Positions 1-8,279 of a stretch of DNA of 23,359 nt are shown one piece after another. This stretch comes from Treponema sp. (lineage in GTDB: Bacteria > Spirochaetota > Spirochaetia > Treponematales > Breznakiellaceae). Under the pieces are notes generated by a model, which made no database searches, was not told where the DNA came from, and saw nothing but the letters and a program-made list of their open reading frames with translations. The stretch covers positions 1 through 23,359 of the forward strand of contig JAISLX010000052.1 of the NCBI GenBank assembly GCA_031277045.1, read 5' to 3'. Every line of letters begins with the position of its first letter. The stretch's first letter is position 1. The translations under genes and the position numbers were made by a program.

Positions 1-711
1 GTGTTTCTTCTGATGTTCTGCGCGGCCGCGGGCGGTTTGTACGCACTGGACTTATCTCTGAGTACGGGCGGGGGCGTGCTGCTGGGCTGTACGTTTACCC
101 GCTATACGCTGGAAGGCGATGCTTCCACGGGAAAGGTCAAATCGGTGCAGAGTCTGGACCGGTTCGACTTTGGGGGCTTTGTCTTTGCGGATACGCCTTA
201 CGCGGAGGCGTCCGTCTCCCTGCAAAGCGGGTCCGGCTCGTACCGGGAAACGATGGGGAGCGTTGACTTTGCGGGTATGCAGTACGAAACGGCGCTGGGG
301 ATTTCCCTGATGGGCAAGTACCCTTTCACGCTGAATGAAAGGTGGTCGCTTTTCCCCATGGCCGGGGTGGAGTACCTGATGGCTTTTGTCGAGCGAAGGC
401 GGCCTGACGGGAGCAGGGTGGTTGACCGTACCGCCGGGGCTTTGCCCTCCGATATGGACAAGAACGGGAACGCCTACCCGCTTTCCGCCTGGAACGCCCT
501 GCTTATCAAGATAGGCGCGGGCGCGGATTGTTCGCTTACCCGCTCTATCTTTCTGCGGGGCGAATTGCTCTACGGTTTCCGCCTGCAGACGGTATACGAA
601 ACCGGCGCGCTGGAAATGGCGAAGAAGATGCTCAATATTTCTTCCCCCCGGTACTACGGCCTTACAAGCGGCCCAAACCTGAAAATCGCGGTGGGGTACC
701 GTTTCCTGTAA
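1..711 (+). CDS. Predicted outer-membrane beta-barrel protein, probably 5'-truncated
   Basis: The frame is open from the first base (GTG) to TAA at 709-711, so the true start may lie upstream of the window. Residues 1-16 are a hydrophobic stretch ending in an Ala/Leu-rich site (GLYALD) that looks like the tail of a signal peptide. The rest has alternating polar and hydrophobic residues, many Gly and aromatic residues, and ends in VGYRFL, a terminal aromatic typical of barrel proteins inserted by BAM. No catalytic motif is visible. The family is not identified; spirochaetes carry many such lineage-specific surface proteins. It is convergent with the next gene, with 37 bases between them and no clear terminator. 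Confidence 0.6.
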   Translation: MFLLMFCAAAGGLYALDLSLSTGGGVLLGCTFTRYTLEGDASTGKVKSVQSLDRFDFGGFVFADTPYAEASVSLQSGSGSYRETMGSVDFAGMQYETALGISLMGKYPFTLNERWSLFPMAGVEYLMAFVERRRPDGSRVVDRTAGALPSDMDKNGNAYPLSAWNALLIKIGAGADCSLTRSIFLRGELLYGFRLQTVYETGALEMAKKMLNISSPRYYGLTSGPNLKIAVGYRFL

Positions 712-748
712 TGGATATCGAACAAGTCCGATGCCTTTTTCCTCCGGC

Positions 749-2245
749 CTACTCGCTGTCGAAGATCACCTTGCCTATCTCAAAATCCCCCGGATTTACC
801 TGGGCCCGGCCCGCGTCCAGGGCCTTTTTTTCCCGCTCCAGTTCCGTAAAGTTGTAGACTGTTCCCTTTTCGTCTACCTCTACCTCGGGCCGGGAATAGG
901 ACCCCATCTCGGTGATGATCTTTTCCCGCTCCTTTTCGGAGGTTTCGGGGCCGGCCGCGTCAATATCCGCCGGCCTGATACCCCGGAGCTTTTCCCAGAT
1001 AACGCGGAAACCGTTTTTTCGCAGGTTCCGCTGCGCTATCGCCCGGTTTTCGGTTTTCAGGCGGACGGAACGCAGGGCGGGGATAAGCCAAAAGAAAACC
1101 GAAAAAAGGAGGGGAACAAGCCCCAGGCCCGCCAGCATAAACATCCGGGGGTTGTCGAAGACATGTAACGACAAGTAGTAAGTTATACCGTAAAGCCGGG
1201 GCGCGGCCTGGAGCTGCGCGGTGGTTCTGATAATCCCGGTACTAAGAGCCTGGTAAAAAAAATAAGCCCCAAACAGAAGATTTACCGTGTTGATAATCCC
1301 GAACCATGTGTTCATGCCCTTGCCGTTGGAGGAAAACGCCCGCTTCCGCCGCGGCGGTCCCCACGGAGTCCGCAGGTCCCGCCGGGTTTCGCCCGCATCG
1401 GGGGAAGCGGCGCGGTCCGGCGCGGCGGCGCGGAGAAGAATGTCCTGAAACCGGTACACGATTGTCCCTTCCCCGGTGGCCTCCGGACAGCCGCCGAACT
1501 CCGCGCAAAAGGCCAGAATCCCCTGTTCCGCTTCCAGGGGCCCCAGGCCGGTAACGGCCATGTATTCGGGCAGGGAAATAAGCCCCCGGTTGGCCCCCAG
1601 GTACGCGATAAGGGCCTGTTTTTCCGCCGCGTCCGCGCCCGCGTTGGGATCCTTTTCCCCAAAAACAAAGGAAAAGACCGCCTTGTGCAGGGGTTTCCCC
1701 CGCCGCGGCGCGGGGGATCGCCGGTAAGAGCCGTCCACGGCCCTGGTAAGCTCCGAATAGAACCAGAGCCGGATAATAAGGTCAAAAATATGGGAAGCGA
1801 GAAAAAAACCGCCGGCGGAACTGTTCCGGGACCTGTTGTCCGAGTTGGAAGAACCCCCGGCCACCGAAAGGGTAAGGGCCGCCAGCGCGATAAGCATAAA
1901 GATGACAAAATACCCCACCAGCATGACGAGTATCCAGGCTTTGAAGGCCCAGGACAAACATTTAAGGCTGACGGAGACGAACCGGTCCATAAAGCGGCCA
2001 AAACGGGCCCCCGGGCTCCGGTAGCGGCTCGTAAAGCCGCGGGGGAAGTCGTAAAGAATCTCCGAGGATTCCGTTACCCGCAGCCTTCCCCGGAACTCGT
2101 CCGCGGCCCGGCTTAGGAGTTCCCGCGCACTGGAAAGGGGCAGCGCGGCGGCGGCGGCCAGATCCGCGGCGGTCATTCCCCGGCGTTCCCGCTTGAGAGT
2201 CTCAACAGCCTTTTGGTAGCCGGCGTGATCGCTGGAACGCTTCAT
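749..2245 (-). CDS. Membrane protein with three winged-helix-like modules
   Basis: This is a 498-aa protein of unknown function. Four likely membrane segments lie at about residues 97-128, 147-165, 311-335 and 367-392. Three cytosolic blocks resemble one another. Residues 8-67 and 208-270 each look like helix-helix-helix followed by a two-strand wing ending in a Tyr-x-Phe motif (YDFP, YRFQ). Residues 404-470 end in YNFT. The repeated layout suggests three degenerate winged-helix modules around paired membrane hairpins. Low-complexity linkers (Ser/Asn-rich at 131-144, Arg/Pro-rich at 285-303) separate the parts. Its ATG overlaps the stop of the Rrf2 gene (ATGA), so it is probably translationally coupled in the yebC-ruvC-rrf2 run. 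No enzyme motif was seen. The gene model is firm; the function is not known. Confidence 0.75.
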   Translation of the reverse strand: MKRSSDHAGYQKAVETLKRERRGMTAADLAAAAALPLSSARELLSRAADEFRGRLRVTESSEILYDFPRGFTSRYRSPGARFGRFMDRFVSVSLKCLSWAFKAWILVMLVGYFVIFMLIALAALTLSVAGGSSNSDNRSRNSSAGGFFLASHIFDLIIRLWFYSELTRAVDGSYRRSPAPRRGKPLHKAVFSFVFGEKDPNAGADAAEKQALIAYLGANRGLISLPEYMAVTGLGPLEAEQGILAFCAEFGGCPEATGEGTIVYRFQDILLRAAAPDRAASPDAGETRRDLRTPWGPPRRKRAFSSNGKGMNTWFGIINTVNLLFGAYFFYQALSTGIIRTTAQLQAAPRLYGITYYLSLHVFDNPRMFMLAGLGLVPLLFSVFFWLIPALRSVRLKTENRAIAQRNLRKNGFRVIWEKLRGIRPADIDAAGPETSEKEREKIITEMGSYSRPEVEVDEKGTVYNFTELEREKKALDAGRAQVNPGDFEIGKVIFDSE

Positions 2246-2661
2246 GGGACCGCCGGCCCGCTTTTCAGGATCGAATCCAATGTCAGGCTTTCCAGGTAGT
2301 TGTTCATAAGTTTGTTCAGGTCTACCCAGACTTTATGACTGGGGCAGCACTCCACGCGGTCGCAGCGATCCGCGTGCTTATCGCAGGGCAGATCCCCCAG
2401 ATCCTCCCCGGCGGCCAGGAGGATAGTCCTGGCGGTAAGGGATTCCGGAGACTGGGCGAAGAAGAAGCCCCCGCCGGGCCCCCGGACGGATTCGACGATT
2501 CCCGCCTTGCGGAGTTTGAAGAAGATCTGTTCCAGAAACACGAGGGAAATATCCTCGTATTGGGACAGATCGCTGACCGGGACAGGTCTTCCTTCTTTTC
2601 CGAGCAGTGAAAGCGCCAGGGTTGCCCTAAGCGCGTAGCGGCCTCGTGTGGTAATCCTCAT
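2242..2661 (-). CDS. Rrf2-family transcriptional regulator, probably iron-sulfur binding
   Basis: A 139-aa protein with the Rrf2 N-terminal signature (MRITTRGRYALRATLALS), a winged helix-turn-helix at about 25-65 and the family wing with its Gly run (RGPGGGFFF at 60-68). A cysteine cluster follows: C93, C100, C105 or C106, and H109. IscR ligands are C92, C98, C104 and H107, so this protein probably binds a cluster of the same kind and senses Fe-S, redox or nitrosative state. That is known for IscR and NsrR; the exact signal here is unknown. Its ATG overlaps the ruvC stop (TGA/ATG), and its stop overlaps the next start. It could regulate Fe-S or cysteine genes elsewhere, including the sulfur-linked operon at 10.9-19.7 kb, but nothing here proves that. 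Confidence 0.88.
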   Translation of the reverse strand: MRITTRGRYALRATLALSLLGKEGRPVPVSDLSQYEDISLVFLEQIFFKLRKAGIVESVRGPGGGFFFAQSPESLTARTILLAAGEDLGDLPCDKHADRCDRVECCPSHKVWVDLNKLMNNYLESLTLDSILKSGPAVP

Positions 2662-3203
2662 GTAAAAGTCCTCCCTGTCATGGGCATGGTTTCGTGCGGC
2701 CCGGCTGGATGCTGGTCCTGGGGGCAGCGGGCCGCGCAGATAGCCAAAGCCAGAGCGTCCGCAGCGTGCTGGGGTCTGGGAATCTGGTTAAGTCCCAAAA
2801 TAACCTTGACCATTAGTTGTATCTGCTTCTTGTCCGCGAAGGTTTGCCCCACCACCCCCTGCTTGACGGCGATGGGCCGGAATTCCTGAAGGGGAATGCC
2901 AAACTGGGTAAGGACCAAGAGGACAATACCCCTGGCCTCCGCCACGGGAATAGCGCTGCTTACGTTACGGCCAAAGTACAGCGTTTCAGTGGCGGAAAGC
3001 TGGGGTTTCCATTCCTCCAGGATTCTGCCGAATTCCCGGTGAATAAAAAAAAGGCGTTCCCCCTGGAGGCTGGACGACATAGTGGTGATACAACCGTGGG
3101 ACAGATAACGGACTGTGTTCCCCGTCTGCTCCACGACACCCCACCCGGTGGAGGCAAGACCGGGGTCCACCCCGATAATGCGCTGGGGGTTACTCTGTTT
3201 CAA
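2658..3203 (-). CDS. ruvC: Crossover junction endodeoxyribonuclease RuvC
   Basis: RuvC resolves Holliday junctions by paired metal-dependent nicks together with RuvAB. The family start (RIIGVDPGLASTGWGVVE) is present. Catalytic acids, numbered from the proposed start, are D13, E73, H146 and D149; the His at the third position matches the Thermus RuvC active site (D7, E70, H143, D146). I chose TTG at 3203 because it gives a 181-aa protein of normal size and only a 14-base overlap with the end of yebC. Alternatives are ATG at 3245 or 3251, with a GGAAG just upstream, but these would add a non-conserved tail and overlap yebC by about 60 bases. RuvA and RuvB are not in this window. The stop overlaps the Rrf2 start. 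Confidence 0.92.
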   Translation of the reverse strand: MKQSNPQRIIGVDPGLASTGWGVVEQTGNTVRYLSHGCITTMSSSLQGERLFFIHREFGRILEEWKPQLSATETLYFGRNVSSAIPVAEARGIVLLVLTQFGIPLQEFRPIAVKQGVVGQTFADKKQIQLMVKVILGLNQIPRPQHAADALALAICAARCPQDQHPAGPHETMPMTGRTFT

Positions 3204-3930
3204 AGCCTTCGGGGATCTCGATGTTGGAATAGACGTTTTGAACATCGTCATTTTCTTCCAGCCGCTCGACAAGCTTCATCGCCTTGGCGGTACCTTCATT
3301 ATCCAGCGCGATTTCCGTTTCCGCCACCATGCTTACCTCGGCGCTCAATGTTTCAAAATTCTTGGCGTTTAAGACATCAAGAACCCCCTCAAAATCCTCG
3401 GGGGCGGTGATTACCTCGATAATTCCGTCGGAAAGGGACACGTCCTCGGCGCCGCCGTCAATGGCGGCTTCCATCACCTGATCCTCGGTGTACTTGTCCC
3501 CGTCCAGCGTGATGATCCCCTGGCGTCTGAAGAGCCGGGATACGGAACCGGCGGTGGCAAGCTGCCCGCCGGCGCGGGTAAGGATGTTCCGCACGTCCGC
3601 GGCGGCGCGGTTTTTGTTATCGGTAAGAACCTCGATGAGCACGGCAACGCCGCCGGGGGCATAGGCTTCGTAGGTAAGTTCCTCGTAGTTGACGCCCTCC
3701 AGCTCGCCGGTTCCTTTTTTAATGGCCCGGTCGATATTGTCCTTGGGCATGTTGGCGCCCCTGGCCTTGAGGACGGCGGTACGCAGCCGGGGGTTTCCCT
3801 CCGGGTTGCCGCCGCCCATTCTGGCGGCGATGGAAATTTCTTTGATCAACTTGGTAAACATCTGGCCGCGTTTCGCGTCCGCGGCGCCTTTCGCGTGTTT
3901 GATAGTCGCCCATTTACTGTGGCCCGACAT
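3190..3930 (-). CDS. yebC: YebC/PmpR-family protein
   Basis: A 246-aa protein with the invariant start MSGHSKWATIKHAKGAAD and the family blocks around NPRLRTAVLKARGANMPKDN and EAYAPGGVAVLIEVLTDN. Members are known as DNA-binding transcriptional regulators (PmpR) and, more recently, as ribosome-associated factors that relieve stalling at proline-rich stretches (YebC/YeeN/TACO1). Length is normal for the family. The start is supported by AAGGAG five bases upstream of the ATG. It is the first gene of the yebC-ruvC-rrf2-membrane protein run; the yebC-ruvC pairing is common in bacteria. Confidence 0.97.
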   Translation of the reverse strand: MSGHSKWATIKHAKGAADAKRGQMFTKLIKEISIAARMGGGNPEGNPRLRTAVLKARGANMPKDNIDRAIKKGTGELEGVNYEELTYEAYAPGGVAVLIEVLTDNKNRAAADVRNILTRAGGQLATAGSVSRLFRRQGIITLDGDKYTEDQVMEAAIDGGAEDVSLSDGIIEVITAPEDFEGVLDVLNAKNFETLSAEVSMVAETEIALDNEGTAKAMKLVERLEENDDVQNVYSNIEIPEGFETE

Positions 3931-4052
3931 AGTAACTCCTTGTGAATAACAAGACTTCCCACAACCAAACCGGCGCTGGGATCGGTTCCGGCTCCTTAAA
4001 AACAGCCCGCAGGCCGCCCGTAACCCAGGCCGCCTGACAAACGGAATGTGTG

Positions 4053-4074
4053 TTTCAAAACCGGGGTTTTGAAA
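4053..4074. repeat. 9-bp perfect hairpin in the yebC/neuB divergent spacer
   Basis: TTTCAAAAC and GTTTTGAAA flank a 4-base loop (CGGG). It lies in the 295-base spacer between the divergent yebC and neuB-like genes. No T-run follows it on either strand, so it is not a standard terminator. It may be an operator or simply a small palindrome. The rest of the spacer shows no gene. Confidence 0.35.
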
Positions 4075-4174
4075 AAAGCCTTACCGTATGCTGTTAAAAC
4101 TACATGGAAATAACAAAATTGGGAAGTAGCCGCGCCGCCCGCCGCGAAAAACTGCGCGCGATAGGCCGCCGGGA

Positions 4175-4203
4175 TTGTTTTCTCCCATTCCTCTGTGTAC
4201 TCT
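4175..4203 (+). promoter_or_regulatory. Weak candidate sigma-70 promoter for the neuB-like gene
   Basis: TTGTTT (4175-4180), a 17-base spacer and TACTCT (4198-4203) lie just upstream of the neuB-like start at 4226. An AAGGA ribosome site sits 8 bases before that ATG. The match to consensus is only partial. Confidence 0.3.
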
Positions 4204-4225
4204 TAAAAATTGTAAGGACAGGTAA

Positions 4226-5332
4226 ATGAAAGGGGAAACGCTCAGGGCGGGAACCAGGGAATTCGGTTCCGGAAAGCCCCTGCTAATCGCCGAACTGGGA
4301 ACCGGCCACGGCGGGGACCCGGTCAAAGCCCGCGAACTGTGCGACGCGGCGGTGGAGGCCGGGGCGGACTGCGTCAAATTCCAGATTGTCTACGCCGGCG
4401 AGATACTCCACCCCAACACGGGGGAAGTTACGCTGCCGGGGGGGAAGATCCGGCTTTACGACCGCTTCAAACAACTGGAAATGCCGGCGGATTTTTTCCG
4501 GGAGATGAAGGAATACGCGGAAAGCCGGGGCCTTCTGTTCCTCTGCACCCCCTTCGGCATGAGGAGCGCGGCGGAACTTAAAGCCCTGGAACCCAGGCTG
4601 GTGAAAATCGCCTCCCCGGAGCTGAACTACACGGCCCTGCTGCGGGAACTGTCCGGCTGGGGGCTGCCGGTTCTCCTTTCCAGCGGGGTTTCCAGGCTGG
4701 CCGACATTGAGGAAGCCCTGGGGCTTCTGGCCGGAGTCCCGGTCTGCCTGCTCCACTGCGTTACCGCATACCCGGCCCCGGAAACCGACTACAACCTGCG
4801 GATTCTGAACAACCTGGCAGGGATCTTCGGCGTTCCCGTCGGAATAAGCGATCACAGCCGGGACCCGGAACTTGTCCCCGCCCTGGCCGCCGCTCTGGGG
4901 GCGGCGTGTATCGAAAAGCACTTCTGCCTGCGCCGGGAGGACCCCGGCCTGGACGATCCTATCGCCCTGCCCCCCGCGGACTTCGCCCGGATGGTTCGCG
5001 CGGTGCGCGGCGCGGCGCGGGCGGGCCGGGACGAGACCGTCGCGGCCTGCAAGCGGGAACGGGGGGAGGCCCTGGTGGAGGCGGTCCTGGGGGACGGGGT
5101 AAAGCGGCTGGCTCCGTCGGAACGGGCGAACTACGAGCGGACCAACAGGTCCATCCACGCCCTCCGCGGCATCGCCGCGGGGGAAACCATCGGCCCCGGG
5201 GACTTCGCCGTCCTGCGGACCGAGAAGGTCCTGCGGCCCGGCCTGCCCCCTTCCTGGGCGGAGCGGATAAGCGGCAGGACCGCCCGCCGCCCTATCCCCG
5301 CGGGGGAAGGAATACGCTTCGAGGATGTGTAG
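4226..5332 (+). CDS. NeuB-family sialic/pseudaminic acid-type synthase
   Basis: A 368-aa, two-domain protein. Residues 18-260 form the NeuB TIM barrel, which condenses phosphoenolpyruvate with an N-acetylhexosamine to give a nonulosonic acid. Seen motifs are IAELGTGHGG (21-30), CVKFQ (49-53), KIASPELN, GISDHS and IEKHFCL. Residues about 305-368 match the C-terminal SAF (antifreeze-like) domain, which closes over the active site. Whether the product is N-acetylneuraminate, legionaminate or pseudaminate cannot be read from the sequence. No other nonulosonic acid genes (neuA, neuC, pseB) are next to it. In a spirochaete the likely use is flagellin or surface glycan decoration (inference). hisS follows after 60 bases. 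Confidence 0.9.
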   Translation: MKGETLRAGTREFGSGKPLLIAELGTGHGGDPVKARELCDAAVEAGADCVKFQIVYAGEILHPNTGEVTLPGGKIRLYDRFKQLEMPADFFREMKEYAESRGLLFLCTPFGMRSAAELKALEPRLVKIASPELNYTALLRELSGWGLPVLLSSGVSRLADIEEALGLLAGVPVCLLHCVTAYPAPETDYNLRILNNLAGIFGVPVGISDHSRDPELVPALAAALGAACIEKHFCLRREDPGLDDPIALPPADFARMVRAVRGAARAGRDETVAACKRERGEALVEAVLGDGVKRLAPSERANYERTNRSIHALRGIAAGETIGPGDFAVLRTEKVLRPGLPPSWAERISGRTARRPIPAGEGIRFEDV

Positions 5333-5392
5333 CCGTCGTTATTCGTAGGCGCCGTTATTGCCGCGAAGGGCCGTTTCCGGCAAGAATAGCCC

Positions 5393-6715
5393 ATGGCATC
5401 AATCATCGAACCCCGTATCCTCAAGGGATTCCGGGATTTTCTGCCGCCCCAGGAAATAGGGCGGCGTTCCCTTATAGAGAGCATCGAACGGTCCTTCCGC
5501 TCCTTCGGTTTCGTACCCATCGACACCCCGGCCCTGGAATACGCCTCTATCCTCCTGGGCAAGGGGGGGGGCGAAACGGAAAAGCAGATCTACCGCTTTA
5601 AGGACCACGGGGACCGGGACGTGGCCCTGCGCTTTGATCTGACGGTCCCCTTCGCCCGGTTTGTGGCCCGGTACCGGCAGGACCTGGCCCTGCCGTTCAA
5701 GCGCTACCACATCGCCAAAGTCTGGCGGGGGGAAAACACCCAGCGGGGGCGCTACCGGGAATTTACCCAGTGCGATATCGACATTGTGGGCAGCGCCAGC
5801 GCGGCGGCGGACTTTGAGATACTTTTGGTGATGCGGAACACGTTCAAGGCTCTGGGGCTCGACGTGATCATCCGCCTTAACCACCGGGGGCTTTTCAACA
5901 GATTCCTCGGCCACATCAACGCGGCGGAACGGTCCGTAGAGATTCTGCGGATCGTGGACAAGCTGGCGAAAGCCGGGGAGGACGAAACCCGCGCGGCCCT
6001 GGCGGACATTGCCGGGGAGGGGGCAGGGCGGATACTGGAATACATAAACCGCCGGGGGGCCTGCGGGGAAACCCTCGAAGCCCTAACGGAACTCGCGGGG
6101 GGCCCCTGCCCCGAATCCGCACGGCTGGAGACGCTCCTGCGCTACATGAACGACACCGGGACGGAGGATTCTTTTGTCCTTGACCCCTCGATTACCAGGG
6201 GCCTGGATTACTACACCGGCATTGTGTACGAAACCTTTTTGAAAGAGGACCCCGCCATCGGCTCGGTCTGTTCCGGGGGCCGTTACGACGATCTTGCGGG
6301 GCTCTACTCCAAAGACCCGGTAAGCGGGGTGGGTTCTTCTATCGGCCTGGACCGCCTGATCGCGGCCCTGGAAAGCCTGGGAAAGCTGGAGGAACGCCCC
6401 AGCTATACGGTGCTGGCCATCGCCTGGGGCGGGGAGGGGGAAGCCGGACGCCGCCAGGCCCTGGCGGAAGAATTCCGCGCCGCGGGGATCCCCTGCGAAA
6501 CGCTGCTGGAAAGCTCAGGACAGGGGTCCGCGGACAAATCCCTGGTCCGCCAGTTTGTCCAGGCGGAAAAAAAGGGCATCCCCTGGGTCCTTATCCCCCC
6601 GGAGGAAGGGGGCGCGGAATACACGCTGCGGGACATTAAGACCCGGCGCAGCCGGGAGCGGCTAAGCGTCCGGGACGTGATAGAGGTTGTAAAGTCGCCG
6701 GTAAATCCAGGGTAG
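5393..6715 (+). CDS. hisS: Histidyl-tRNA synthetase
   Basis: A 440-aa class II aminoacyl-tRNA synthetase that charges tRNA-His in the cytosol. The N-terminal ILKGFRDFLP block, class II motif 2 (RYREFTQCDIDIVG), the histidine-binding loop (RGLDYYTGIVYE), motif 3 (GSSIGLDRLI) and a C-terminal anticodon-binding domain (about 345-435) are all in order. Length is typical. The ribosome site before ATG 5393 is weak; no better start is seen. It lies 60 bases after the neuB-like gene, on the same strand. Its stop codon touches the dispersed repeat at 6714. Confidence 0.97.
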   Translation: MASIIEPRILKGFRDFLPPQEIGRRSLIESIERSFRSFGFVPIDTPALEYASILLGKGGGETEKQIYRFKDHGDRDVALRFDLTVPFARFVARYRQDLALPFKRYHIAKVWRGENTQRGRYREFTQCDIDIVGSASAAADFEILLVMRNTFKALGLDVIIRLNHRGLFNRFLGHINAAERSVEILRIVDKLAKAGEDETRAALADIAGEGAGRILEYINRRGACGETLEALTELAGGPCPESARLETLLRYMNDTGTEDSFVLDPSITRGLDYYTGIVYETFLKEDPAIGSVCSGGRYDDLAGLYSKDPVSGVGSSIGLDRLIAALESLGKLEERPSYTVLAIAWGGEGEAGRRQALAEEFRAAGIPCETLLESSGQGSADKSLVRQFVQAEKKGIPWVLIPPEEGGAEYTLRDIKTRRSRERLSVRDVIEVVKSPVNPG

Positions 6716-6762
6716 CCCGGCAAGCCTCGCCTGTCCTCCCGGAAATTGAAGTTTTGGGAAAC
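6714..6762. repeat. Dispersed ~50-bp repeat, copy 1
   Basis: This segment, between the convergent ends of hisS and the next gene, matches 19773-19823 over about 50 bases: AGCCCGGCAA, then CTCGCCTG/TTCGCTTG with CCTCCC, then TGAAGTTTTGGGAAA. The core TGAAGTTTTGGGAAA also relates to the hairpin at 17117-17147. It is intergenic and has no coding capacity. Confidence 0.6.
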
Positions 6763-6766
6763 GTTT

Positions 6767-7348
6767 TTATGTCAGGCCCTTAAACTTGCTCAGGAACAAC
6801 AGCGGTTTTACGGCGCCTATGGCCTTCAGGTGTTCGTAATCTTCCTTACTTTCCGTGGCGGCGCCTGAAAGGATAAGTTCCGTCTTGCGCCGCAGATACC
6901 AAAGGTAATGCCTACCCACGATTTTCAGGTTCTTCCGGGCAGATTCAGATCCGCATAGTTTCTGTTCCAGATACGATTCCAGGGCGGTGTGGTTGTCCGT
7001 ACCGGTCAGCCAATAGAGGTCCCTGTCGCCCAAAAACAGGACCATCCGCTTAAAACCTTCCGCCATGCTGTCTTCGTGCCTGAAACCGTCAAAGACCAGA
7101 TTCATTCTGCCCAGGCTGAGGTCGTATCCCAACAGCCTAAGATGCTTGCGGAGTTCTATCAAACTGGTCCGTACTTCGAGAATGCGGTCCTGGTTGCTCC
7201 CGGCGTTTCGCAGATCCCACCGCATCTTCTGTATCTGCGCCTGGTATTGAGGCAGCTCGTTGATTCGGCTGATAAAAAGGTTGGTTTCAGACAGCAACTT
7301 CCACACATCACCAAAGCGGTCGGAAACAATGTCAATTATTTTCATCAC
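6767..7348 (-). CDS. Hypothetical protein, 193 aa
   Basis: A soluble, mostly helical protein with no signal peptide or membrane segment, and no motif I recognise. Charged amphipathic helices fill residues 1-80, and a basic aromatic stretch lies near 145-160 (GRHYLWYLRRK). Codon use resembles the neighbours, which supports it as real. It is convergent with hisS and separated from the upstream isomerase by 70 bases on the same strand. The function is unknown. Confidence 0.65.
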   Translation of the reverse strand: MMKIIDIVSDRFGDVWKLLSETNLFISRINELPQYQAQIQKMRWDLRNAGSNQDRILEVRTSLIELRKHLRLLGYDLSLGRMNLVFDGFRHEDSMAEGFKRMVLFLGDRDLYWLTGTDNHTALESYLEQKLCGSESARKNLKIVGRHYLWYLRRKTELILSGAATESKEDYEHLKAIGAVKPLLFLSKFKGLT

Positions 7349-7418
7349 TGACCATCAGGTTTTACCGCAAAGGGGCCCAGGGGGCGCACAATCCCGCGCG
7401 CCGTCCCCGCTTTGGCCG

Positions 7419-8156
7419 TTACAGTGAATCAAAAACCCGCCGCAAACCCTGATAGCTTGCGGAGATGCCGTCAAAGTGGCCGCTGTGGTATTCCTCCTGC
7501 TCAACAATCCAGGGGCAGCGGTCCGGGGGACAAAGTTTCGCCACAGCCTTAAAGTCTATTCTCCCTTCCCCCACGTAGACATTTTCCTTCCCTGTTTTGG
7601 CAAGTTCCTTGGCGTGGACGGCGCAGATTCTGCCGGCCCTGGCCAGGGGTTCCAGGTAGGTGAGGGGATCCGCGCCGCCCACGGTTATCCAGAACAGGTC
7701 CGGCTGGAATTGTACCGTTGGGGCGTTTTCCAGGATAATATCCAGCGCGTATGTGCCGCCGTATGTAACAAATTCGTGGGCGTGATTGTGGTAACCAACA
7801 ACAAGCCCTTCTGTGGCGGCTTTTTGGGCGCACTCCTCAAGGAGCCTGGCTTCTTTGGCAAAGCCTTCCGCGCTGCCGGCCCCGATGCCGGGACACACCA
7901 GGAGCCGGTATCCCAGGGTCTTGGCGTAGGCGATCTCCTCGTCCAGGGCTTCCCTGAGCCGGGGGAGCCCTACGTGGGTACTTACAGCTTTAAGCCCGTA
8001 CTGGTCCAGCAGGGCTTTTACCTGGTCCGGGCTGTTTCCAAAATACCCGGCGAATTCCACCCCCTGATACCCGGCCTTACGGGTAAGTTCCAGGGCCCCG
8101 GCGAAATTTTCCCCCGTTTCTTCCTTGATTGAGTAGAGCTGCAACGAAATATCCAT
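7419..8156 (-). CDS. TIM-barrel sugar phosphate isomerase/epimerase family protein
   Basis: A 245-aa protein of the xylose-isomerase-like (AP endonuclease 2) TIM-barrel family. Visible motifs are the N-terminal LQLYSIKEE, the barrel metal-ligand strands with GYHNHAHEF (His/Glu) and QPDLFWITVGG, HAKELAKTG, and a late WIVEQEEY carrying a likely catalytic Glu. Such proteins isomerise or epimerise sugars or inositol derivatives with a divalent metal. The substrate cannot be told. The start has a clear GGAGGG six bases upstream. The length fits the family. Confidence 0.85.
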   Translation of the reverse strand: MDISLQLYSIKEETGENFAGALELTRKAGYQGVEFAGYFGNSPDQVKALLDQYGLKAVSTHVGLPRLREALDEEIAYAKTLGYRLLVCPGIGAGSAEGFAKEARLLEECAQKAATEGLVVGYHNHAHEFVTYGGTYALDIILENAPTVQFQPDLFWITVGGADPLTYLEPLARAGRICAVHAKELAKTGKENVYVGEGRIDFKAVAKLCPPDRCPWIVEQEEYHSGHFDGISASYQGLRRVFDSL

Positions 8157-8279
8157 AAAAATCCCTCCATCCGGTTTGTTGAATCCGGCAGTTCAAGAAT
8201 AGTCCGGTTTTTCCCGGCTGCCAAGTTCCCGGTGGCCCGGGCCGGCGCATACAGTTGACAGAGGACCCCGTTTCTCAGC

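Noticed and set aside
4008..4022. Shared 15-base string CGCAGGCCGCCCGTA with the 15752-15766 hairpin
   Set aside because: A single match of this length is expected by chance in GC-rich DNA of this size.
4053..4074. Terminator between yebC and the neuB-like gene
   Set aside because: Both genes start here (divergent), and no T-run follows the stem on either strand.
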